From positions 12,214,001 through 12,278,000 of the forward strand of contig CM075102.1 of assembly GCA_037576195.1 (NCBI GenBank): a stretch of DNA of 64,000 nt. Direction: 5' to 3'. Of this stretch, positions 12,901-22,600 are shown in pieces. Made by a program: the position numbers and the translations under genes. The DNA is from Phytoseiulus persimilis. Its lineage: Eukaryota; Arthropoda; Arachnida; Mesostigmata; Phytoseiidae. Numbering within the stretch: the first letter of the stretch is position 1; every line of letters begins with the position of its first letter. Under the pieces are notes generated by a model that saw only the letters and a list, made by a program, of their open reading frames with translations, was not told the DNA's origin and made no database searches.

Positions 12901-14394
12901 GCGAGCCCGGATACTGGGGCCTGCACCGCATCGGGGAAGGCCTTCCCGGCTGCTCGCTGTGCGAATGTCATCCCCTGGGCTCCGTTCGAGACGACTGCGA
13001 ACAGATGACAGGACGCTGCGTGTGCAAACACGGCGTGCAGGGCATGAAGTGTAACACCTGTCCTAGTGGAGAGGTGCTCAGTGCAGACGGCTGTACCGAC
13101 GGTGAGTGAGGACCGATGAACGAGAGAGGAAAAGAGGGACGATTCCCTCTCGGTTCTCGAGACTTGCGCGACGTTCCCGATTGTCCGGCAACGCTGAGAG
13201 AAGAAGCTTGAGCTTGTTGTTCCCCGTTTTCCGCAGCCTCTCTCGTTCGACCGATAAGCGGGACCTGTGCCACCCTAGTGTGCCGCCACGGCGCCGTGTG
13301 CCAGCAGCGTGGTCCCGGTGAGGCATTGTGTATCTGCGACGTGAAATGCTCTCCCGAGGAAGACACCGGAGGACCAGTTTGTGGATCCGACGGCAACTCA
13401 TATGGTTCGGCTTGTCAGCTGCGCGAGTTCAGCTGCAGAACCCAAAAGCACATCTCGATCGTTCACCTCGGACACTGCCAAATGGGTTCGTGGAAAGACA
13501 GACGCATGCGGGAGGAATTTCGTTGAATCCCACGCGAGCGGCTCGTGCTGCGTGCGCAAGTCACAGTGGTTTCCGTTTTGTTCCGCAGAGGAGATCTCGC
13601 CCACGTCTGGCCCCATGCGACGCTCAACTGTGGAACGTTGGACATCGGACGATGACCACAAGTCTACCCGTGAAATAAGCATGTCCAGTCTGCCCGATGA
13701 TTACCGGCCGACCGAAGCCTCGAACAGCCTATTCACCAACGATGACTCGATTCAGGTCCGACTCGCAGCAACTCTTCCAATATCTCGAGCTCCTGGGGCG
13801 TCTGGTTCACTCTTCTCTCGCACCGCAGGTCCCTCATTTCAACGGCAAAGCCTATCTCGAGCTGCGGCGACTGCAAGCCTACCAAGGTCTCTCACTGGAA
13901 ATCGAATTCAAAGCCTACTCCAGCGACGGCTTGCTACTCTACAACGGACAGACTATGACAGGAGCGGGAGATTTCTTGTCATTAGCCCTACGCGATGGGC
14001 ACGTCGAGTTCCGATACAATCTCGGCAGCGGTGAGTTCATCGTCCGCCATGCGGTCAGTCCATTTCGGAACGCTCCGCAGGAAAACACTAAGCAGGAAAC
14101 TGCGGCACTCGAGGCTACGACGCTGAAAGAAAACGTTCTTGGTCGACAGGCACAGTAACCTTGAAGTCCCATGAGCGTGTGACTCCCGGGGAATATCATC
14201 ACGTGATGATTCGTCGCTACCACCAGGACGGAGTGCTTAAGGTCGATAACGGCGCCGAGGTGACCGGCAGATCGGAGGGTATCCTGAAATCGCTCGATCT
14301 CGCCGAAAACCTCTATGTGGGGTCCGTCCCTAAACGGATCGAGGGGTGAGTCAGGACGGAGCAATCTTCAGAGCTTACTTTCTCCCTCTGTCCC

Positions 14395-14429
<35 letters not shown>

Positions 14430-17043
14430 TAATCTCGCTTTGCGGCCTCGAAAGTAGCCAGTCGCGAAAAGACTGCTTTGCATATTCGTCAGAGAAGCGA
14501 CAGAAAGGCCGCGACGAGGCCGACTCCCTGGCGGAGGCTCTCCCCTCTTTGAGGAAAGGCCTGGACTCATGGAACCCATTCATCGGGGCTGAGCATTGTG
14601 GATTGAGGCTCTCTCCTTGAACCGTTCCAGAATATTTCAAAACGTCGGTGTTTCCACTGGTTTCCAAGGCTGCATCAGTCTAATTCGGGTAGGGAAGAAA
14701 CACCTCAACCTGAAATACCCTCAGTCCAAGGACATCCTCAGCGCCTACAACATTCGTAAGTTTGTCGGCTGAGTCCATCCATACGGCCAATGATGAATCC
14801 ATCTTTGGAAACGTTCTCATAATGAGGCCGATAACGCTCCTGACGGGATTTCCCCATCGTTCGTCTTCAGGCGAGTGCACTGAAAACGCTTGTTCTGCTG
14901 CACCTTGCAAAAACGGCGCTCTTTGCGAGCCCGTCGGCACCTCGTACAGGTGCGAATGTCGCCCCGGCTTCGGCGGTCGAGACTGCGAGGACGCTACCCA
15001 CAAATGTTCCACGCATCCCTGTGCTCACGGCTCTACGTGCGTTCCCACGGACGATAACAAATTCTACTGCAAATGTCCCCCTGGGAAATCCGGAACTTTC
15101 TGCGACACGAGTGAGTGTTCGCTACGCGAGAGATTGCTCGATATTCATTTTCGTACGAGTGAACGACGCATCCAAGCCACTCCTCAACGAACTTTTATTC
15201 AGAGTGCCGAGCCGATTCCGATTCGTTATCCTTATTCGCAGGTATCAAGGCAGCGGGACCGAATTCGGTCGTGCTGTTCAGCGGATACAGTTTCCTGCTA
15301 CTTCCAACGATGCAAGGAATCTCTCAGTACTTCACCATCGACATCTGGTTCATGCCGCGGGCATCCACCGGACTTCTACTCTACAACGGACAGGGTACAA
15401 CCGGAAAGGGCGACTTCCTCTCCATTTCACTGGTTTCGCAACATGTTGAATACCGATATAACTTGGGCGGTGGAGGTGTTAATGTTTCTTCCACTGTCGT
15501 ATTGACGTAAGTTTCCTCGAATCGCGCTCAACCCGCTCCCCGATTTCCATTCTGTCCATCCCACGTTCAGGAACTCATAGAAGCTCACAGAAGTGGAGGT
15601 AATCTCACAGAAGCTTCGGGGTCTGTTTCAGGGCGCCGAACATGATCAGCTTGAACGAGTGGCACTCGATTCGGGTGACCAGAAGCAAAAAGGAAGGGTC
15701 TCTACAGGTCGATCGAGGACCCGTGGTTCAAGCCGTGTCGATGGGCACACTAGACGAACTAAATCTGGATCAGCCCTTGTACATAGGGGGAGTGTCGGGG
15801 GATACTCCGCTGCCGAAAGATATCGGTCCTACGGCCGGTTTCGACGGCGCCATCCAGCGTATAGTCGTCAACGGCGCGGTTTGGGACAACCTCTTGGCGA
15901 GGGCTCGCTCTTCGCACATGGTATCGCAGTACCATGGAGCGCCATGTGGCAGCCGCCCGTGCAGGAATGGCGGTATTTGTACACCGCTATTAAACTTATA
16001 CACGTGTTCTTGCGCGCCCAACTTTGGCGGAAAGCACTGTGAGAAAGTGCTGTCAACAAGGGAGGAAGAGCTCAGCCAGCCGGTGCTCTTTGACGGCCAC
16101 ACCTACGTGCACATACCCCACAGATTCGTCTCCAAGTAAGTTTAGCACTGATTTTAATGATCGGTTTATGATGCATCGCCTCCGACAAGAGGATCGACGA
16201 TGCCGAAAATACGGGCATACCATAGATACGAATGACAGACCGGTTCTCTCTATCGGGTATCATTGAGGGGACGGGAATACTTTGGAGGTCAAAAAGTAGG
16301 CGGCTCCGGTCGTGAGATATGAGTGAGATCACTCAACTCATCAATGTTCGACCGACGATCGATTCACGGGCTCGTTGACGAGTTCAAAGGACTCAAAGTG
16401 GTGAAATGAATAATTGCAGGGCGGAGAATAACGAGGATGATACCATCGAGGTTAGATTCAGATCGAAGCAGACCAACGGCTTGCTGGCCTGGGTAGCCGA
16501 GGGTGGCCCGGCTTCCGTGGGGGTTAACGGAGGCTACATGGCTTTAGCCCTGGCTGAAGGCCATCTCGAGTTCAACCTGAATCTTGGGGGAATGCGCAAG
16601 GCCGTAGTTCTACGCAGCACGGCGAACCTCAACGACGGACGGTGGCATCACGCGAAAGTCACCGTCAACGCGCAGATGGCTTCCTTACAAGTCGACAGTT
16701 CTCTCACAACAACCGTCGCCATGGACCACTCGCTGGAGGAATTATCGAGCAGTGGAGTCATCTGGGTGGGTTGCACGTACTCATGAACGGAATGACATCA
16801 TGGAACACTCTTTTCCGCCGAAGAGAATGAACTTCGTTCGACGGATCCGTCTCTTGCTTGCAGGTGGGAGGTGCGTCTACTCTACCCGCTCGTCTGCCTT
16901 CGGCCTTCTACAACGGGTACAATGGCTGCATAGCGTACCTCGCGCTCAACGGCGAGTCGCTCACGTTGGCCCTTCACATCCACCCTGACAAACTGAGATC
17001 GTGTTCTGACCGAGACACGGGACGCGATCTCAGCAGATTATAA
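3970..17043 (+). CDS. AGRN: Agrin, heparan-sulfate proteoglycan (22 exons; 5' end missing)
   Basis: Agrin is a large secreted basement-membrane proteoglycan; in vertebrates it organises acetylcholine-receptor clusters and binds laminin and dystroglycan. I joined 22 exons that all keep phase, giving 1,452 residues plus stop TAA at 17041-17043. Order: six Kazal/follistatin-like domains, a cysteine-rich insert, the agrin-specific YGCCPD...GPAHLGCP motif, two laminin-EGF modules (with DDCEQMTG, nearly as in vertebrate agrin), a seventh Kazal, a short Ser/Thr-containing linker, LamG1, two EGFs, LamG2, one EGF and LamG3. Signal peptide and N-terminal exons are not in view. Compared with vertebrate agrin I find no SEA domain and no EGF before LamG1. 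The YGCC motif, the LE-Kazal-LamG order and the domain alternation make agrin the clear call over perlecan. Exons are listed in the three block entries. Confidence 0.93.
4186..6615 (+). other. Agrin intron, 2.4 kb, nothing recognised
   Basis: It starts GTAAGT and ends TTTCCAG. It carries a run of 13 C at 6552-6564, close upstream of the acceptor. I see no transposon ends or extra exon. Confidence 0.75.
6552..6564. repeat. Poly-C run (13 bases)
   Basis: A homopolymer of 13 C lies about 50 bases before the Kazal 2 acceptor of agrin. It is likely length-polymorphic and a place for assembly error. Confidence 0.9.
6917..8026 (+). other. Agrin intron, 1.1 kb, nothing recognised
   Basis: It lies between the second half of Kazal 2 and Kazal 3, with GTGAGT donor and TTCGCAG acceptor. 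No coding exon or repeat is apparent. Confidence 0.75.
8818..10476 (+). other. Agrin intron, 1.7 kb, splits Kazal 4
   Basis: It starts GTGAGA and ends GGAACAG. A TATAAAA string at 9321 is not followed by a recognisable first exon. Nothing else is evident. Confidence 0.7.
12325..13755 (+). other. AGRN: Agrin exons: Cys-rich insert, two laminin-EGF, Kazal 7, linker
   Basis: Exons: 12325-12477 (Cys-rich insert), 12608-12800 (YGCC motif plus laminin-EGF 1), 12899-13101 (rest of LE1 and LE2), 13237-13485 (Kazal 7), 13589-13755 (linker). The insert of about 51 residues has the pattern C-P-x-G-x-Y-C-H-x-G-x-G-F-x-x-C-C, like lustrin-type cysteine-rich repeats; I know of no counterpart at this position in vertebrate agrin. 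The LE exons are very close to vertebrate agrin. The linker (56 residues) is acidic and Ser/Thr-containing; where vertebrates have Ser/Thr regions around a SEA domain, nothing SEA-like is present. The linker ends at CAG with a weak GTCCGA donor; the next intron is only 73 bases. Confidence 0.88.
13829..17043 (+). other. AGRN: Agrin exons: LamG1, EGF-EGF, LamG2, EGF, LamG3
   Basis: Exons: 13829-14030, 14150-14345 and 14631-14755 (LamG1); 14871-15110 (two EGF modules); 15242-15506 and 15632-16135 (LamG2, a third EGF at about 15940-16055, start of LamG3); 16420-16765 and 16864-17043 (LamG3, stop). LamG1 and LamG2 both show the GLLLYNGQ strand, with GDFLSL or GDFLSI and [12 protein letters not shown] strands. 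The C-terminal LamG3 is the domain that in neural vertebrate agrin carries the z insert controlling receptor clustering. Here a phase-2 intron (16136-16419) falls near that position, but I see no z-like microexon in it. Confidence 0.9.
14399..14426. repeat. (TC)14 microsatellite in an agrin intron
   Basis: Fourteen uninterrupted TC units lie in the intron between the second and third LamG1 exons. Confidence 0.95.
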
Positions 17044-17047
17044 TAAA
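17042..17047 (+). terminator. Agrin poly(A) signal overlapping the stop codon
   Basis: AATAAA begins at the second base of the TAA stop codon (17041-17043). If used, the 3' UTR would be only a few tens of bases. No later AATAAA was picked out nearby. Confidence 0.6.
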
Positions 17048-19439
17048 ATAAGCAATGTCCTAGCGGGAACTCGAATTCCGAAAGCAATGTATCATAAAAC
17101 GGACGCGAAGAAGGGAATACTAAGGTGAATAACGGGAGTGCGGTGCCTCGAAGCAATTCAAGTCACCGTTTTCGTCCGAACTCTCCGGAGATCAAAGACT
17201 CGAATTGATTGAATGTCGAACCCAATCGAATCAACTCAAAGAGGATTGAGAGGAAAACTCCTCGGCCGCGAGGGGATGTAGATTTCGAAGAACGAGAAGA
17301 AACGGACGAGCAAGTTAGGAAACAGATCACACGTCTTCCGGTCTCGCTATAGCTCCTAAAACTTCGTCCTCAACTATTGTCGAAAACAGAGGGAAAACTC
17401 GCCGACACACAGTCGCGGACCCAGAGGAGCGTTACGGAAAAGGATATTTTTTCTCCTGATCGGTCCGGATGGACTCTCCTTCTAGACAACGATCCGAACC
17501 GATGCAATACCATGATGTGGGCGAAGCTATCCCGAGAGTTTCAACAAACCAACTGACGAGACGAGCCACGATGTACCATATTGATACGAAACTTAGATAG
17601 AAAATCGCTATGGTCCCACGGTTGAAAAAAACTCTCGTTTGGATCGTGCATTCTGAAACGATGGACATGGATGTTGCATTGCTTCTCGGAACTCACAACA
17701 CACTCTGTAAGTTGGCGCTGTGTGCCTCCTCTCTGAGATTCTTTGAGGAGACAGTGTCAATAAGAGAACTCTCGACTGGTAAGAGGTCGGCGGAGATATG
17801 TGAGCTGGGGAGAGAATAACTCGCCATCGATACGGAACGCTGGAAGATCCCGTGATGGGGAAGTACTCACGGGAGTCATATCCAATGAAAAAATCTGAAA
17901 ACATAACTTGAGGAAGGGACGAATGGGAGGATGAGAGAGATGTTGATTGCACATACCACAACAACCACGACATCAATAAATGATTAAATGTTTGTAACAT
18001 ATGTTGTACGCTCTTTCTTCCAGAACGTGCGAAAGGTCACGGGAAAATTATACGATTTTCACAGTTTTCGCGGCCTCACTAAAAATTCTGTGGGCTGATC
18101 CTGTCAACCGAGTGTCAGCGCTCTGGAATTACTGTCCATCATGAACCCCTCTGATTTTCATGGTGCATGAGCTCCTCCGAGCCCCCGCGAGCGGGAGAGG
18201 GTTTATGGATCTTTTTATTGTGAAGAACTCGCTTCCAACGTTGCCATGAACAGCGTTCACCACACCATTCTTGGATGGTTCTTCGGAACCATCAATCCTC
18301 CGAGGCACGCTGCTACGACCGATGCGAAGTATTTTGCACCCGACAGGGATACAAGGAGGATAGGGAGACCGAATATCGCGATGGAGATACATGGCCAAGC
18401 AGAGTGGAACATCCGAAAAACGGAAATGGCCGTGCAAGTTCACTCCAGACCTGGAAAGAGCTCAAGGCAAGATTCGATCCTTGGTTTCAGCCGTGGTAAT
18501 CCCTACACTGAAAGCAAAGACTTCTATTGGTCCTCAGAACCCTGCCAACACCGATGGCATTCGATCCCGAAACCAGAACACGGAAGCGATCCCGGTCGAA
18601 CACTTCTCCCGGTGGAACGCGACGAATCCCGTTCCTTGAACTCTCTGCGCACAATAATGCGTGATCGGCTACCAATGAAAAGTTCTCAGAACTCATGACG
18701 GACGCCAACGAAGAGACGACGACGTACTCCAGGACATGTTTCCGCAGAACAGCGGACCCAACTTCAATGTTATAGACCCAGTGGTTCCCGAACTATGGGC
18801 CAGGCCCCACCGAGGGGGCCCGGCGACTTCGCTGTTGGGGCCTGGGTGCGGTTTCGTAGAAACGAAGGTGAACACACGTAATTTGAGGATAAAAGGATTT
18901 CGGCTCTGTTGCGCAATTCTGCGTTCTAAATAATGCGGAAAAGTATGGCGCTTATGAAACCATGAAAACCGACCCAAAGAACCGATCACAGCTCTCAAAC
19001 TCTCCACGACTCAAAGTGATCGGTAGGAGGATCGACTTCGATTACCTGAGCGATGCCAGCCGGCGGCAAGCTTGCCCCCGGCGGCAAGCTTACCCACGGC
19101 GACGTCACTCTAGTTGAACATCGTCATCGAAGAAACTCTTCACGAATGGAAGCTGATCCTTGCTAGTTTCGAGTCCTGTGTTTTCAATGAAACAGCCGGC
19201 GAGAAGTGGAGCTCGAATCTCCTGAGGGACATTCTCCATATACGCCTGGTGAGGCCCGGGTGCCTGAGCTCTTGTCAAGTGGAACTCAGGCCGAAAAATT
19301 GTGGAAACCACTGGTATAGACGTTTCAGAGTAGCACCAGAGTTCAAATTCAGGTCCCCACATAGGACTAGATTCTGAATCGTTCCACACAGCAGAAGAGG
19401 AATCCATTCTTACAGAGAAACAAACAAACAAAAAATCGC
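17048..19439. other. Intergenic, between agrin and reticulocalbin
   Basis: No recognisable gene. The open frames around 17.6-18.7 kb have no domain I know. It contains a hAT-like end fragment at 18779 and a short tandem duplication of a GGCGGCAAGCTT-type unit around 19060-19095. Confidence 0.6.
18779..18860. mobile_element. Possible hAT-type terminal fragment
   Basis: The stretch begins CAGTGGTTCCCGAACTATGG, which resembles a common terminal inverted repeat of hAT elements (CAGTGGTTCCCAAAC-like). I could not find the matching opposite end or a target-site duplication, so it may be a solo remnant or chance. Confidence 0.35.
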
Positions 19440-19445
19440 TTTAAT
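19440..19445 (-). terminator. Candidate poly(A) signal for the reticulocalbin gene
   Basis: On the minus strand this reads ATTAAA, a common variant, about 210 bases after the stop codon at 19657. No AATAAA was noticed closer to the stop. Confidence 0.4.
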
Positions 19446-19656
19446 CTCGTCCGACATCAGAGGAATCGATATTTTCCAGGATTCGACCTGTGACTATGTA
19501 GCCCTGCCTTGGGCAAATAATTCGGTGCATATAATAAGTGATTGAGATCATAATCTTGTCGTGGCAATGGACATCAATGCTTCGAGATCAGAGAGTCGAG
19601 CCGGTCGAAATCATCGGAGATACCGAGGCAAACCGTTTCCAGCGGGGAGCGGAGAT

Positions 19657-22600
19657 TCAAAATTCGTCCCTGTATCTGCTGAGCTGCAGTCCGTAATCCG
19701 TCGCCTCTGAATCCACGAACGTCCGGTAGTTATTGACGATCTCATCGATTGACAGTTTTCCATCGTGATTATCGTCTGCTTTCTCCAAGAGGTGCTCTGC
19801 CTCTTCATCCGCGATTCGGCTGTAAAACAAAAGTTATGATTGTCCCGGAGATTGCCAGGGATGTGGGGCGTCAGAGAAGGAATCCACTCCATTCCCCAGT
19901 CGCACTTACTCGTTGTCCGAAACGACCCAAGGGTATAACTCGTCAAAGTCGAGAATCGCGTCCTGGTTCTTATCGAATTCGTACAGGAAACGTTCCTTCT
20001 CGTTGGCCACATAGTCCTCCGGATATTTGTCCGAATCGTCGAAGAACTCTTTCAAAGTTATTCTACCTGGGAATCAGAGGAGCGGATTCAGACATCGTCG
20101 CGCACATTTCTGCCAGGGAGAAATGACGCTCCAGGCGTGATGAATAACTTCCACATGAGCGTCCACATAGAGTGCGTGCGCCTCACCGTCTCCGTCGTGA
20201 TCCTTCTTCTTCATGGCATGATTCACGATCAAGTCGAACATTTCAGGAAACTCGTTCGGCCGCACAGCCCTCGCATATTCGTCGGGAGTCAAGAGTTCGT
20301 CCTTGTTTCTGTCCGCCAAATCGAAAATCTCACGTTCTTCGTCATACAGCTGCTGATATTCAGAGTGCTCCTGTGGAATCGGAACCAACGTTGCGGTGAA
20401 TGATCGCTGCTCCTGAATGAGAGTAATTTCAGAAACCTCCGTGGTTGTGTGCGGCTGTCTTTTCAATCCGGGTGCTCAGTGGAGAACTGTCCTCCACACC
20501 GTGGAATCCAGCCGTTCTTGAGTGCGTCGGCCTTCCCCGAAACATTCCACGTCCCAACCAGTGGCGTACCCAGGGGGGCGAGGGGGCATGCCCCCCGAAA
20601 CTCTTCGATAATTTCGGGAGGGGTGGATCCAATTCCCCTTCGGTGGACGAAATTGCTCCGCAAAGATTCTGTGTTATCAGGAAAATCTTCACTGGTTTGA
20701 AAACCATGTTGATTGCGTCATGCAAAACTCGCGACGATGATCATCATCATCATCGTCAATACATACTTGCCTCCCCCCGCCCAAAAAACCTGGGTACGCC
20801 CCTGCTCTCAACCCGCTCTCTGCCAACCGACCGGACTCGAAGCCCTACCTGGCTCCGGCAAAGTCTATATGGAACTCCTCCCTCATGCTCCGAACTTCCT
20901 GCCGCGTTCTCATGGAATCGAACTGAGCTTCCGTGAGCCTTCTGATCAACTGAACGCTGGCTCTTTCGCCGAAGCGAAACCGGGAGGAACCCGAGGGAGG
21001 GCAAGGTGTTTTAGACCTCGAAGCCGGCTGAAAAAATTGGTGACCACACAACTGCCGTGAAGTTCGAGAGCAACTCGACAAATTCATTAATGCTACCCCA
21101 GTTGTAAAACAACTTGCCTCCGTTATAAAGAACGGCTGTTTGCCGTCATGGAAAGCTTCCACATAATACTCTTCCCAAGTAACGAGTTTGTTGCCGTCCT
21201 TATCAGCGTCTTCAAATCTCTCACCTGTCTCTTCCACAATCAGGGACCTGAGGAAAATGTTGGGAGACCGTTAAAGATGGACATGTGCGCTTGCCGGAGT
21301 CCGCAGAGACGCTGGCCTGTGTTAACATAATCGAGCCCATCGTGTATTGGATAACATACAACTCAATCAAAATGAAATATGTTTGCTTCAACTCAGAGAA
21401 GAGATTTTTCAGGCGGTTCGTCCGTGACTAATCTCCCTGTACATGAGAATCGATCGAAGCCGTTGCACCGGATTCTGGGCAACTCACTCGAAAGATTTCA
21501 GTATCCACATCTTCAGTTCGACCTTGTCAACATTTCCGTCCCGATCGTCGTCCATCTCATACGCGATGGCCCGGAGTTTCAACTTGGCTTGTTCAGGTGG
21601 CAGATCTCCGAACTCCTGGACTCGATCCCTGTTCCCTGGAACAACAGAAACCTAGGTCGAAGAAGTCCGTTGCATGATCGGTGTCCCGTTTCTCGCGACA
21701 GAACGTCTCTTCGCGAGGGGGAACGGCTCAGGGAGTCTCCTCGTAGACTGATTCCGAAGGTTCCTTCCGACACTCCAGAATCTTCACGGGAGACTGGTTC
21801 GGCAGGCTCTGGCGGGTAGTCGCCAGCGAGAATTCTAGCGGAACGCGCTATATCCTGACGTCTGACAACACTTACAGCTCGTTAGACGTTTGCCTCGACC
21901 AGCAGCCGTGGCAAAGAGCGGAGGCGACAACGGGCGCACCAGGGTAAGCAATGAGAAAGAGAAAAATGAAGCAATGCGGGGACCTGAGAATCACCATCGA
22001 CTCGTGTGGCACAACCGAGCGACCCGGCCACACCGATCCGAGTAGCCGACGGTTCTGGCGAGCTCACTGACGGCCGAGTTTTCAGGCCAGTTGGGATAGG
22101 CCGGATCCACTTCATTCCACTCATCGATCATTTTCGTTGGAGAAACTTCAATCGAAGTCTGAAGATGAAGTTCTCCTTGCAAATTGAGAACCGGAAACTG
22201 GGAAATGTTCTACAGCTGGAGTGCATAACAACAAGGTAGGCCATTCGAATCGAAATTTCGCCCATTGAAATCATTAACCTGAGTTCGATCTTCCCAGTGT
22301 GCTTCAGAGAGCCGCGAAGTGTCAACATCGTGACAGTCGAGACTTGCTTCACAAGCGTCCTTTACATTTTCATTAGTAACGAGTTTCATTCGACCTCGAA
22401 CAGCTAGAAATCAAATCGATCTAGACCACCCGGTTATGCGATTGCCGCGTCGATCCGATCACTCCCCAACCCCAAAATCGCGATGTCGTCAAGCCGCCTC
22501 GGTCTCGGGAACTCATCGTCAATGTCTCTTGTCGGCGTGTGGAGGATGTTTCGCATTCATATACCCCGCGCGCAAAAACGCTTGTCTTAAACACCCGCAG

